From contig OZ025864.1 of NCBI GenBank assembly GCA_964019425.1, forward strand, positions 249,001-313,000: a stretch of DNA of 64,000 nucleotides, read 5' to 3'. How positions within the stretch are numbered: the stretch's first letter is position 1; each line of letters starts with the position of its first letter. The translations under genes and the position numbers were made by a program. This document shows positions 15,301 to 30,300 of the stretch, piece after piece. The DNA comes from Flectonema sp. DT1601. Taxonomy: Eukaryota > Euglenozoa > Diplonemea > Diplonemida > Diplonemidae. The notes under the pieces are model-generated. The model ran no database searches. It saw only the letters and a list, made by a program, of their open reading frames with translations, and was not told the origin of the DNA.

Positions 15301-18300
15301 AAGTTCAATTCCCTCCGATGCATTTTTACTGCTGGTGATGTCTGCGCTTTACCTACTGTTCAAAAATGGTCGGCTGTTGGTAATATTACTCTGTACAATG
15401 ACTATGGTCCGTCAGAGAATACCGTGTCGTCAACGTATTATAAAGTTGATGAGAAAGATTTTAGTTTTCAATCACTTCCGATAGGAAGACCAGGTAACAA
15501 TATCGAATGCGTCATTTTGAATAAATCAATGAGACAGGTTCCGGTTGGAGTTTTTGGTGAGCTTTGTCTTAGTGGAATTCAACTTTCTAAGGGATATGTT
15601 AATAACGTAGAGTTGACAAAGGAAAAGTTTATCGAAAGCAACGAACATGGCAGAATATACAAAACTGGAGACTTAGTCAGATGGACTCAACAAGGACAGT
15701 TAGAGTTCGGAGGTAGAACAGACTTTCAGGTTAAAATTCGAGGATTTCGAGTCGAACCATCTGAGGTTGAAACTCACTCACTTAAATACCACTCTGTAAA
15801 TGACGTCGTCGTTATTCCAAGTCTTGACAAACAACAATTATTATCATTCGTGTGTTGTAGTGATTCATTCATTAAAGAAGACTATCTAGATCACCTCTCA
15901 AGACATGTCCCTTCTTATATGATTCCATTGGTATTTTGTATTGATGGGACCATCCCTGTAAACCATTCAGGTAAAGTTGATAGAAAAAAACTTCTTGAAA
16001 TTGCTGATAATATGAAGCAACAATCAGAAGTGACAGATCCTCCTGAGGGTGATATCGAGATTGCGATTTCGAACTGTTGGAGGGATGTGCTTGAAACGAA
16101 GGGATCGTTTGGCAGATCAGAAAGTTTCTTTTCTGCAGGAGGACATTCATTACTAATTGTAAAGCTATCTCAGAAGATAAACGATCATTTTAACGCATCA
16201 ATATCCGTCTCCCAATTATTTCAGAATCTGTCAATTTCATCACAAGCCGTACTAATTTCAAATCAACAACAAGATCCTTCTGCGGGTAAAAGTCCGATGA
16301 CTCGCCTAAATTTAAACAGATATCCGCTGTCTGTAGCTCAAAAAAGAATTTGGTTTGTCAGTTCAATCGACGATGATGTCGTCGTTTATAACATTCCAAA
16401 TCCAATCAAGCTGAGCAATAAAATAAACTTATCAATTATTCAAAATGCGATTTCATATGTCGTTAAAAAACACTCATCGTTGAGAACTGTCATTGGAGAG
16501 GATGATGAAGGTGTTCATCAAGAAATCCTACAACCGTTTTCACCTCCACTAAAAGTTGTCACAGCTGACAGTGATGTAGCTGTCCAGCAGTTCATTACAT
16601 CAGATGTCAAAACAGCGTTTGATTTAACCAATAAAAGTCCTCTTTTTCGAACGTCAATCATAAAAATTAATGGAAGTAGTGATATTATTTTATTATTAAC
16701 ACTTCATCATTTAATTGCTGACGGATGGTCGATGGATATCTTAGCAAAAGATTTAATGAATTTTTGTAAAGGAAACGAAATTTCAGAATCACCATCACCG
16801 TCATTTTCTTATGGTGATTATTCGACTTATGAAGAAACTCTGATCAACTCTGATACTTATAAAAAACAAGAACAATATTGGAAAATTAAATTAAAAGATT
16901 TACCCATCGTTGAGGTTGTTGATTATAAAAGAAGAAATGTTCAGACTTTTGAAGGAACAACAATCTTTAAAAAAATCTCTGTTGATAACTACAAACAAAT
17001 CCTCTCAGCATGCGTAGGTGTTGGGAGTACGATATTTCATGCAGCAGTTGCGGCGTATTCTCTTGTTCTGAAACTGTTGACCAGATCGAATGACATTCCT
17101 ATTGGAACGTTCATGGCGAACAGATCCATGCCTGGAACAGAAGATATCGTTGGATTGTTTTTAAATACGGTCGTTCTCAGACTTGATTTAGAAAATACGG
17201 CATCGATGACAATTTTAGAATTATTAAAACTAGTCAAAGAAACAACTCAGGATGCCTTCACTAACAGTGACATTCAATTTTCAACAGTGATTGATGTCGT
17301 GAAACCTGCGAGAGATTTTTCTCGAAGTCCGTTATTCCAATGGGCTATTTCAATGCACGAAGACGTTAAGGATATCGGAACTGATATGGAAGTGGTAGAA
17401 TACGAGACTGGAGTCAGTCGATTCGATGTCACTCTCGCAATTAGAAAACACTCATCAGGACTATCTCTCGAACTGGAGTACAATAAAGATTTGATTCTTC
17501 CACAGACTGCTGATAGAATTCTGAGTCAGACAGCTTCTATTCTATCATTGATTGGTTCTTCTGATTTGAGTGTTAGTAGCGTATCAACTTTAACAAAAAT
17601 AAATAAAAGTGAAGAAGAAATAGTTTTAAATCAATTTTGTGGAACGGCATCGGTAGACCCACAACCACCAATATCTAAATACCTACTTCAGGCTTTCACA
17701 ACACATCCGGACGGAATAGCAATCGAATGTGACCAGACGTTAACATCTTATAATGAATTGAGGATGAGATCTTTAGCAGTTTGTACTTTCTTAACAAAAC
17801 CTGAAATAGTATCAAAATCACTTGTAGGGATTCATCTCCGTAGAAGTACCGAATTATATATTTCAATTGTCGGAACTCTTCTTGCTGGATGTGCATATGT
17901 TCCTCTCGATCCAGAGATACCAGAAGATCGTCTAACGTATATGATTATTAATAGTGGTCTTAGAGTTATTGTTACGGACGACTTTGATGGGATTCAGTCT
18001 GAGGATTCGGTTGTTGGTAACTTGTGTAGGTCGTCTGGTGTTGTTGTTTGTGATGTTCTTAAGGTTGTTCCAAAACAGAATGATCTTGTGATTGAGGACT
18101 TACCCGTAATCAACCCATCTGATGCAGCATATTGTTTCTTCACATCTGGTTCAACTGGTAAACCAAAGGGTGTCGTAGTTGAGCATCGCAATCTGTCGAA
18201 CCTGTTCCTCGCAACCCGCAGCCGAACGGTGTCTCACCCAAACGAACGAGTGATGCAGTTCTACAGCTACACGTTTGACATTAGTGTTATGGATACTCTT

Positions 18301-21300
18301 TGTACACTCGCTTCTTCCGCTCGGTTGTCGATCGCAACGGGAGAGTCGCGGACTAACAACCTGCGGTGGTTCATCAACAGCAACCTGATTGAGAATGTAT
18401 TCCTCACACCATCTTTAATGGCGGCTGTTGACGGATCAGACCTGCCGTCACTGCGGACGGTTCATTCGGGTGGTGAGGCAGTGTCGCACTCGGTGATTGA
18501 GAGGTGGGGAGCTGGGCGGGTGTTCTACAACTGCTACGGTCCGACTGAAGTTTGCATTGAAGCGACGTACGAGAAGTACACACCTGTAGTAGGTCATGCG
18601 AAGGGTACGAGGGAACCCGTGACTATCGGGAGGGGATTGAAGAATGTGATCGTTCGGATATTGGACCCGGAAACGAAGGCGCTGTGTCCGATTGGCGTCG
18701 TTGGATCCCTCCACCTGGGAGGACCACAAGTGGCGAGGGGATACATCGGAAGGCCTGACCTGACTCAGAAGGTGTTCCTGTCGGATCCGTTTCTCGAGAA
18801 TTCGAAATTGTACGACACGGGAGACTTGGCGCTCTTCAACGACTCTGGGAAAGTGATCTTCATGGGAAGAAAAGACTTTCAGGTCAAGATAAGAGGATTC
18901 AGAATTGAGTTGCAGGAAATCGAAGCCTCCGCACGCACATTCGAATCTGTCAGAGACTGCTGCTGCGTTGTGAAGAAAGATCCAAAAATAGGAGACGACA
19001 AGATCGTACTGTACGTGATACTAATACCTGACACTGCCAGTACTGGTGTACAAACTATTATAATCGATCACATAAAGAAGGCAGTTCCAATTTACATGGT
19101 ACCTTCACTTGTGGAGGTTGTGAATGAATTTCCGAAAACAGCATCTGATAAAATAAACAGAACTCAATTACCAGAACCTACCTGGTCTCAACTTAGAGGA
19201 TCTCCAAGTACTTATGAACCGCCATCGACACTGACGGAAGTGTCTTTGAATAGTATTTGGGTCTCATTAGGTTTGACGACTTGTGGGAAGTTTGATGATT
19301 TTTTTGATCATGGTGGGCATTCGCTGTTGGCGATTGCGCTCTCTGGAGAGGTTAAGAAAACTTTTAATGTTAGTCTTACCTTTAAGATTATTTCAAGATG
19401 TTCAACTCTATCGTCGATGTCAGCAGCGATAGATGAATTGGTGTCATCTTCGAACAAGATCTGTAATTCAATAGTTTTAAAACCCGATTATGAACCAAGC
19501 TTGTTATCATTCGCTCAAATCAGAATGACCACCCTCGAACTAATGTCACTCGAACAGAACAACACCACTTCGAGTTATCTTATGCCGTTTATCGTAAAGT
19601 TGGAATCGAATCAAAATGATAAAATTATTGAAATCAATGCATTGAAAAAATCTATTTCTCTAGTTGTGGCGAAACATCCGTCACTACGAACGGTCATAAG
19701 AGAAGACACATCACGTAATGGAGACTACATCCAGCATGTCACTCCAATGACTGAGTTTAATTTTTGTGTAAATGTTCATACGTCGTTGTCTGATGAAGAA
19801 ACGACAACGATAATAAAAAATACATCGTCGAATCCATTTCAAATAATGAATTCATCGCTAATTCGATGTGATATAATTAAAAGTAGGGAAGTAGTTCATT
19901 TATGTTTTGTGACACATCACTTAATATCGGATGAATGGTCTTTAAAAATTATTTTAAAAGACATAATCGAATTCTACCATCAAATAACATCAAATCAAGA
20001 ACCATCAGCAGTAACGTTAACAGGGCCTTCGTATGTTGATTTTGCTTGGCAAGAATCGAAACAGATGTTTGGTTCTGAAATTTTAAAATGGAAGGAAGTC
20101 TTGCAAGAAGTCTCTACGTTGAAGCTTCCAATTGAAAAAAAGAGTGTTAATGTTGATGGTCAGGCAAAGATTTTTGAAATTGTATTGTCAGAAAAGGAGA
20201 TGATACCGTTGTCAAAAGTATCATCCTCATTAAATGTAACAAAATTCACAACGATTCTCTCCATGGTCTCAAACTGGTTATCTCAAATCTGTGGTGGTCA
20301 AGACGACATTCTTATCGCTACTCCTGTTGCTGGAAGAACATCGGATTTCATGCAAACGGTTGGATTATTCGTGAACACCGTGTTTCTTAGATTTAAACAT
20401 CGAAACCAACATTTCTACAACCACGTCTCAGACGTAAGTGATGTTCTCACCGATGCTTTGGATATGAGCAGCGTTCCTTTTGATTTGGTTGTCAAACAAT
20501 TAAAAGAATCAAATCCGGAACTAAATTCAAACGAAATCATTTCATTTTTCATCGACTACACCACTTCAGATGAGCAGTTGAACCTCCTGCATAATGAAGG
20601 AATCTGCTTCTCTCCTTTAGAAGTGATACAGGAGGTCGCTAAATTCGATCTCAGTCTTTCTTGTAGAGAACAATCTGGAGGTGGATTGACTCTACTATTT
20701 GAGTATAAGAAGGAGTTATTTTCTGATGATCAAATTGCAACGTTGGCTGGGTTGCTTCAGTTTCAGATCCAACAGGCTGGTGAATTCCTCCAACATGGTG
20801 ATTTCTTAGTTAGTAATCTGAGATCATTGCCTGATGATATTTTCAATAAAGTAGTGATCAAATGGAATGAAGCATTCATTGATAACTCTGTACCTCATCA
20901 ATCTCAACGAGTTGATTCTTTAGTTGACATTTGGTCATCAAAAACCCCTCTCGCTGCAGCTGTTCAGTGCGACAACGCGACTCTGTCTTACTCAGAATTC
21001 GATCAACTTGTGAAGACCTGTTCGGCAGGCCTCTCCCAACTCGTCGGTCCTGCTGCCGATGTTCCCGAATTCAAAATCGGAGTTCTCATCGATCGGTCGC
21101 TTTCCGCTCTGACGGTGATGTTGAGTTGCTTCAAAAACAACTTCGTGTACGTCCCTCTGGCCAGTGACATTCCAACAGAACGTCTTTCGTTCATTGTGAG
21201 GGATTGCTCGATGTCGGTAGTCGTCTGTTTGGATGCCGACAAGGAAGTGATCGAGTCGAGGCTTGCTGAAGGATGTGGTGAGTTGGATGTTGCAGTGTTC

Positions 21301-24300
21301 GGGTACAATGAGATGCTGGAGTGTGGAGGTGACGACAAGAAGAATACGAGGGTGAGGAGGAAAGCCGAGTTGAGTCCAAAGGATCTGGCGTACATCATCT
21401 ACACGTCGGGGTCTACGGGGAAGCCGAAGGGAGTGCAAGTAGAACACGCCGGGTTGTGTAACTTTGTGTACGGAGAGGGAGATCGGTTCTCCCCAAGCAA
21501 GGGGTCGAGGGTGTTGGAATTCGCGTCTTTCACGTTCGATGCTTCGATCAGCGAAGTGTTCCTCGCCCTCCTCCAAGGTGGGACGGTTGTGTTCGGAGAG
21601 GGGAAGAGGCAGCCTCTGGGTGAGGAGTTGGCGGAGCTTCTGAGGAAGGAACGAATTGAGTTCTGTCAGCTGTCTCCGTCTGTTCTCGCTGGGCTTCCCC
21701 TGTACTACGAGGGAGGGTCGGAGGGAGAGAACGTCGGGAAGCGAATCTTCCCTTCACTGCAGTCGGTTGCTGCGATGGGTGAGGAACTACCAGTGAGTCA
21801 AGTAAAGAGATGTTTGGCTGCAGGTATTCGGGTGATCAACTCGTATGGGCCGACTGAGGTCAGCGTGTCGACGAACGCACACGTTGTGGAGACGGTTGAG
21901 GAAGGAGCTAAGCTGGTTGGGTGTGTTCCTATTGGGATGCCACTGAAGAATGTTCTTTGCTACGTGGTGGATCAGAACCATCAGGTGGTTCCTCCCGGAG
22001 TGGTCGGGGAGATCGCATTTGGAGGAGTTCAAGTTGCCAGAGGGTACGTGAGGGATGAGAAACTGACATCTGAGAAGTTCGTACATGACCCATTCCAATC
22101 ACAGATACTTGGAACACTATCAAGTACTCAGAGTAGAATGTACCTGTCGGGTGATTTAGGAAAGAGAGATCAACACGGGAATGTGATCTTCTGTGGTAGA
22201 ATTGACTTCCAAGTGAAGATAAGAGGACTTCGAATTGAATTACAAGAAATAGAACACTGTCTGAACAGTCTTTCTTATATTCAAAGTGCAACAGTTATTG
22301 TACACGAGACTCGATCATCAAAGCGACTGGTTGCGTATATTGTGATGAGTGACGAGATTAATGACGTTACGACAACTATACAGAAAGACTTATCAACAGA
22401 ACTACCCCAATACATGATCCCTGACCTTATTCATCAACTCAAATCGTTTCCTTTAAACTCAGCTGGTAAAGTTGACAGAAAACGACTACCAACACCAGAA
22501 ATTGAAAATAAAAAATCAACTCCTCTGGAAGGTCAAACAGAAAACACGATTTCAAACCTGTGGCGATCAGTCTTAAAAATCGAAGAAGAGATCATCGGCA
22601 GAGAAAGTAATTTTTTTCAACTCGGAGGTGATTCGATTGCTGCAACGAGATTGGTTTCAAAGATAAGGTTGACTTTCGATGTTGAAATTACGATTAAAAA
22701 GGTATTTGAGAATCCGACAATCAAGGGAATGTCATCAATAATATCAACACTCACTGATACCGAAAATAACGAAACTACTGCTTTGCTTCCACCACTCGTA
22801 CGTGATCCACTCATGACTTATGAATACCCCGCATCAAATGCACAACTACGCCTGTGGTTATTAGATGAAATCGACTCAACTCAATCGACAGTCTACAATA
22901 TCCCTTCCGCGTTTATCATAACTGGTGAATTCCATCTTGGTACATTGCAACGGTCAGTTAATACTGTCGTCTCGAGACAAGAATCACTACGAACAACGAT
23001 AGACGTTTCCAAGAACGGATCAGTAAAACAAATAATAAACAGCTCGTCGAATTGCTCAAACGATTTCATTGCAATAAAAGTTATTGAAGATCTCAGTTCT
23101 GTTGACACTTTATTGAAAACTGAATCGACATTACCGTTTGACTTAAGTGATGGAAAGCAACCTCTGTTTCGTGTCTCTGTCTGCAATAATCTCACTGGTA
23201 TCTATAAAGGTAGTAGCCTACTACTGCTAACAATTCATCATATTATAAGCGATGGATGGTCAATGAAGGTTTTAATTCATGAGATAATGTCTCACTACAG
23301 TGGAGTGACACTGCCGCCATTGAAATATCAATACCCAGACTGGACCAATCATCAGTTGAACAGTGATGTTTATTTAAAAAAATCTGAGGTGTCTCTTCAA
23401 TTTTGGGAGGAATACCTTCGATCATCTCCACCGTTAGAGATTCCAACTGATTATCCAAGACCGTCAATTCAGCAGTATTTTGGTGAACAAATTTCATTAT
23501 CACTTCCGATTGGAGCGTTGTACGGTCTTAAAAATATAGCGAATTCAACTGGATCATCGTTGTTTATTGTTCTCTTAACGGCATTGAATTTAGTACTGAG
23601 GCATTACACAGGTCAGGATGATATTGTGGTGGGAACTCCTATTGCTGGTAGGAGTTATGAGGAGTTGGAATCGTTGGTTGGGTTTTTTGTGAATACGATC
23701 GTGGTGAGGACCATTGCGGATAAGGATTGCTCGTTGAGTGAATTACTGAACGCGACGAAAACTGCAGCTTTGAGTTCATTTGAGAATCAGTCAACACCAT
23801 TTGATAAAGTTGTTTCACATTGTGAAAAGAATCGTGATCAGGGTAGAAACCCAATATTTCAAGCCATGCTTGTCTTGCAAGAAGCATCAGGAAACACATC
23901 AGATTATTCAGACTTGGATTCCTATGATATGAATTTCAGTATTAAAAGCCTTCCAATTAAAACAAATATTTCAAAATTTGATCTAACCTACTACATCAAA
24001 CCAGACTACTCAAGTACAGAACAAGGACTTTCAATTACACTGGAATACTGCACTGCTTTGTTTCATAGAAAGACGGCAGAAACACTGTTGTCGGTGTTTT
24101 CGAATGCTGTGAAGACACTATCAAAGATCGATTGGAACCAACAACATTACATGAAATCATCAGAAATTAGCATTGTTCGGACTGAGTTAGAGTCTCACTT
24201 GTTGAATGAATTGAATGACACAGACAGAGTGTTTCCTGATTCCTTTAAATGCATGCATCAGTTATTCGAAGATACTGTCGTTAAGAATCCATTAAAAACC

Positions 24301-27300
24301 GCATTGTCCCTCGATGAAGGCGTCTCATTGTCTTTTAACGAACTAAACAACAGTTCAAACACGATAGCTGAAACCCTTCTGAGTTGCGGTGTTGGTCCGG
24401 AAATTCCTGTTGTTGTTTTGGTTGAGAGATCCGCTGTGATGATTTCTTCAATTCTCGCTATTCAAAAGAGTGGAGGATGTTATGTACCTTTGGAACCCTC
24501 ATATCCTATTGATAGGATTTCACACATTCTTGTTGACTGTAGTGCTCCTGTGATTATTAGTCATCATTCTCTTGTTGAAAAAGTCAATGCTGCGACCTCT
24601 GGTATCCCTGTAATTAAACTATTCTATTCTGATGATGATATCATTGAAATGTGTTCTGTGAGTGTTTCGAATCCAATCTCTAAAGTGTCCAGTTCGAATC
24701 TCGCATACATCATTTATACGAGTGGTTCTACAGGACATCCAAAGGGAGTAATGCTACAACACAGTGGTACTGTTAATCGACTTTTATGGCTCGCTGACCT
24801 TGAAAAAGTAACAACAGAAGATGTTGTGATGCAGAAGACTCCTTACATCTTTGACGTTTCAATTTGGGAGATATTCTGGCCGTTGATGACGGGCGCTAAA
24901 CTTGTTCTCGCAAAACCTGGAGGTCACACAGACCCAACGTATTTAGCTTCTTTGATAGAAAACGCTGGAGTGACAGTTGCTCACTTTGTACCTTCAATGT
25001 TGGAAGCGTTCAGTGCTACCATTGGACCAGAGCAGTCAAATCGATTTAATAAAGTTCGTATTGTTGGTTGTTCTGGTGAAGCCTTACCGATTCCTTTGGT
25101 TAAGAAACTCCATTCAAGGTTTACCAACGCAGTTGTTTATGATTTGTATGGTCCTACAGAATGTTCAATTGAGATTTTATGGTTTCGCTGTCCTAGAAAT
25201 GAAACGGTTCTTAAAAACACAAAAAGCATTGGATACACAGTAGCTAATTGTAAGGCTAAAGTCGCATCAATTGGAGGACACCATGAAACTGTTATCGGTG
25301 GAACAGGTGAGCTTTGCTGTTCTGGTATCCAATTAGCGAGAGGATACCTAAACAGACCTCTACTAACGTCGGAAGCATTCGCTAACGGTTGGTACAGAAC
25401 AGGTGACTTAGTTAGAAGAAGTCCAATCGATGGACAAATTAAGTACATCGGTAGACTCGATTATCAAGTAAAAATACGTGGACTCAGAATCGAACTGGGT
25501 GAGATTGAATCAGTCATCTCATCGACACCAATTACTGAACAGATTGACACCTCTACAGATATTTCTATAAAAGAAACGTGTGTCATGGTTCGTGAAGATA
25601 AACCAGGTGATAAGAGAATAGTCGCTTACTTAGTACCATCTTCTAACGATCCAATCTTTGAAGAGCGTATTGAAAAGCTAGTCAGACAACACGTTGCTAA
25701 AAAGTTACCATCGTACATGTTACCACTACATTATAAAATGATGTCTGAATTTCCAAAAGGAGTCGCGGGTAAAACAGATAGAAAGAAACTACCACCTCCA
25801 GGGGATAAACGAACATCGGACGGTGATATTGTTAAACCGAATACTGATCAAGAGAGAGTACTACAGCTACTGTTCTGTAAACACCTCGGGATAGAGTCTA
25901 TTTGTTGTGGTCCAAGTGGATCATTCTTCGATCACGGAGGTCATTCATTGTTAGCTGTACACTTATTAGCAGACGTCAGGGACGCTTTTGGTGTTCAAAT
26001 ACCTCTGAGAGAATTGTTCAGCAATCCGTTTGTTTCATCGTTAATCGAGACTGTTAGAATTTATAAATCGAAGGGATCGCTATCAACGCATGAAATTACT
26101 TCAATAAAAAGAACATCAGAAACTGGAGAACTATTAAAACTACCGTTGTCATTTGCTCAACAACGATTGTGGGTTGTATCAGAAATTGATAAACAATCAA
26201 CTACATATAATGTGATAGCTCCACTTCAGATAATTGGAAAACTTGATAAAGCAAAACTCCAACAATCCTATAAAAATATTGTTTCACAACAAGAAATGCT
26301 TCATTGTTGTATCCGTCATGACAAGGGAATTCCGTACATTAAAATTCTCTCAAAAGACGACATCGATTGGAGAGAGACAGCAGTCGATAGTTTACAACAA
26401 GCCGTTGAGAGAGTTGAGATTGAAGCCGTTCTTCCATTTAATATGGAGAATGGGCCGTTATCGAGAGTTTCATTGTTTTCAATAAATGAAACCAATCACG
26501 TCTTAGTCATCTCACTCCATCACATTATATCAGACGGATGGTCACTCGACATCATTATATCATCATTGTTGTCGTCTTATGAAAATAGTTTTGATCACAC
26601 TCTTCCTCAACTACCTGTTCAATATGTTGACTTTTCACATTGGCAACGATCATTTCTAAATGACACCTTCGTAGTAGATACACAACTGAGTTATTGGATG
26701 CGTGAGTTGGTTGATTGTTCAACCTTACAACTTCCATTTGATAGACAAAGGCCACCAACTCAATCATTTAAAGGAGCTCAAGAAACGATAGTAATAAACG
26801 CGAATCAGGTTAAGTCTGTTATTGCTGTTGGAGAAAAAGTTCAAGCAACGTCGTTTATGACTTTGTTGACAGTTTTTCACGTATTGTTAGCAAGAAATTG
26901 TTCGCAGACAGACATCCCTGTTGGAACGGCATTTCAAAACAGAGGTACGGTTGAGTTAAATGCGATTATTGGATTATTTGTCAACCTCCAGGTAATAAGG
27001 TCAGACTTGACTAATAATTTATCCTTCACTGAACTGGTTACTCAAATCAGAGGTAAGGCACTCGATGCTTATTCAAACAGCGATGTTCCTTTTGAAAAAA
27101 TAGTTGATTCTCTCGATCTTGAAAGAGACCTCTCAAAACATCCTCTGTTTCAGGTATGTGCTCTTATCTGTTTTATTATTATGAAAATGAAAAAAAAAAA
27201 AAGAATAATTACACTCAACACAGGTATTGTTCATGCTTCATAACGCAGGGAAGAGTTCCAGTAGAGTTTCTGGATTAGATATTTCGGATGTGCCGTACAA

Positions 27301-30300
27301 ATCATCTGTAAGTAAGTGGGATCTGACTTTATTTGTAAATGAAAACATTACTGAAGAAACATACGAAATCTCAATGGAATACAATACAGACGTATTCAAC
27401 AAGAAGACTATTGACAGGATGCTACGTCAATACGTTGATCTCTTAGAACAGTTTGGTAGTGATTCGTCTCTCAAAGTCTGGGATGCGAGGGTCCTCTCTC
27501 CCGTTGAACGTCATCAAATTCTAGTTGAGTGGAATGAGTGGTCAGGAGAATCAATATCTCTGACGTCGGATGAATTATTATTTAAAAAGTTTGAACAAAT
27601 TGCACGTCAGTTGCCTGACCAAACTTGTGTCGTATTCGACAACGAGATTCTCACCTATTCAGAAATCAATTCTCGAGCGAACCAACTGAGCCACCGCCTG
27701 CTTTCGATGAGCAGCAGCAGCAGCGTAGTTCCACGCGAGTCGACGATCGGTGTTTGCGTCGACCGCTCTTGGCGCCTTCCAGTTGTCCTGCTCGCGATCC
27801 ACAAGTGCGGGTGTGCGTACACTCCGCTCGACCCATCGTATCCGAGGGACCGACTTGCGTACCAAATGGAAGACAGCGGACTGTCATTCGTCATCACGGA
27901 ATCTCACCTTGTCGATGTGATGGGAGGGGAAGAAGTGTTGTCGTCGACGCCTCACATGTTCGTTGACGAGTTCTTCTCACCGCAGGCGGCGGGAAAAGAG
28001 AGTTCGTCAGTTCAGATGAAAACAGAGAATCCGAATGTTGAAGTTGGATTAGATAATCTTTTTATGATTATTTACACTTCCGGGTCTACTGGTAAACCGA
28101 AAGGTGTGGAAGTCATGCACCGTGGGCCGCTTAACAACTGCTCGTTCCTCAACACGATGTACAAACTGAAGCCTGGAGACAACATGTTGCAGTTCTACAC
28201 CTACAGCTTCGATCCTTCGATCTTGGAGTTCGGAATGACTCTGATGTCGGGGGCGACTTTGTGGATGGCTGCGAGAGAGGAACTGCTGGGGAACAGTTTG
28301 GTGAAGTTCTTGGAAGTGAATCGAATTGACGGCGGGATGTTCCCTCCTGCACTACTGAAGACGATGGATAGCATTGGATGCCCGAAGTTGAGAGTATTAG
28401 TGTCAGCAGGAGAACCTTGTATTAATTTGATCATCGAGAAGTGGGCTGCTCCGGTTGAGGGAAAGACCCGCACGCTGATCAACGCGTACGGACCTACGGA
28501 ATGCAGCTGCGAAGTGTCGTGGTTTGTGGTACCGCCTGGTGCGAGATACCCTGTCGGAGCACCTGCTGGACGACCAAACGCTAATGTACAGCTGTACATA
28601 TTGGACAAGTTCCAAAACCCTCTTCCAATTGGTGTCGCTGGTGAGATCACGTGTGGTGGAGCTCAGGTATCGAGAGGGTACCGAGGAAGGAAGGAGTTGA
28701 CTGAGAAGGTGTTTGTTGAGGATCGGTTCGGAAACTCACCTCACGGACTGATGTACCGAACAGGAGATCTCGGAAAGTATAATGAACGAGGTGAGATAGA
28801 GTTTCTTGGAAGAGTTGATCACCAAGTTAAGATTAGAGGATTCAGAGTTGAACTCGGTGAGATAGAATCCTGTATATCAGGACACGAACAAGTCCACGAT
28901 GTGATATGCACAGTCGTAGAGGACACCACATCAAAACAAGGAGACAAAAGACTTGGCGCCTACATCTTATCACCAAAAGATTACGAAACATTAACTTCAG
29001 CGGACTTATCAACTTATTGTAAGAAACAATTACCAACTCATATGATACCATCTGTGTTTATTATAATGAAAGACTTCCCGAGAGGACCAACTGGAAAATA
29101 TGATCGTAAAAAACTTCCAAGTCTACATGAACACCACGGAACAACAGCTAAGGAAACATTCATCCCACCAAATGGAGTTTTTGAAGAGCGAGTTGCTGTG
29201 TTGTGGTCTGCAATGCTTGGGTTGGACCAGATTAGTGCAACGGATGATTTCTTTGAAATCGGAGGACACAGTCTGTTGGCTGTCAGGTTTATATCGGAAA
29301 TTAGAATCGAATTCAACATTGACATTCCGTTAAAGTTATTTTTTGAAAATTCATCATTGAGTTCCTTCTCATTAATAATCCAAAACTATTCATCTGATAC
29401 CGTCAACAGTAACCAACAACAACAAAATCATAATATAACACGAAGAGGAGATGAATTCTTACACAAGTCACCTGTTTCATTCGCACAACGACAACTCTGG
29501 ACGGTCCTTCAAATGGATGCTAACAGCACAGTGTATAACATGCCTGTAGCTGTGGAGTTAAAATTCAACGTAGAATTACAAAAATTACAAAAAGCAATCG
29601 ATATAGTCATCCTCAGACATGAATCCCTGAGAACTACTTTTGCTGAAGACGAAGGGGGAGAACCCGTTCAAATCATTAACGATTCAACTTCATCTAATTT
29701 TAAATTCCCATCTCTCAATGTTGTTTTATGTGAAAACGAAGATGATGCAAAATTGAAACTGATCGATGAGGGAAATCATGTTTTTAACTTAAAGTCTGGT
29801 CCGTTAGTTTTATTCACAGCAATCCAATTCAACAACAGAACCATTTTGTCTTTAAACATTCATCATATTATTGCTGACGGATGGTCACTTTTTGTTCTTA
29901 TTAATGATTTAATAACAATTTATAGTGGTGACGTTCCGAATGAACTTCCAATTCAGTATCCCGACTTTTCATGTTGGCAGAGAAATTATTTTGAAAAAAG
30001 TAACGTAGTTGAGCAGCAACTTTCTTATTGGGTTGAACAGCTCAGTGAATATCCAACGTTGCAGTTGCCGACTGATAGACCCCGACCTGCTATTCAGACT
30101 TATGCGGGTGCAGCATTTGATTATGAGTTTGACGGTTCTCTTGGAAGCAAGATTAAAAATTTAGTAAAAGATTCGAAATCGACGCTGTTCTCTGTTTTGC
30201 TATCTGCGTTTTATGTAATGCTCAGTAGACAGACTGGACAGGATGACCTAATTGTAGGCACTCCAGTCGCTGGAAGAAGTCATTCTCAGACAGAATCCCT

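Larger units (their letters stand above)
26137..29385 (+). other. NRPS module 8 (C8-A8-T8), interrupted by intron 1
   Basis: C8 has HHIISDG at 26518 and is split by intron 1 directly after its late motif HPLFQ. A8 (about 27560-29125) has SGSTGKPKG, FDPSILE, NAYGPTE, YRTGDL and TGKYDRKKL. The code D-P-L-M-V-A-A-C-E-K is unfamiliar; Pro directly after Asp235 is unusual. T8 has Ser9734 in IGGHSLLA. The adenylation core is shared with module 14. Confidence 0.94.

Noticed and set aside
20992-21576. A long open frame on the - strand (194 codons), repeated at 34175-34759
   Set aside because: It lies antisense inside the GC-rich A6/A10 core and is duplicated only because the core is. It has no recognisable domain; GC-rich coding DNA readily leaves open antisense frames.
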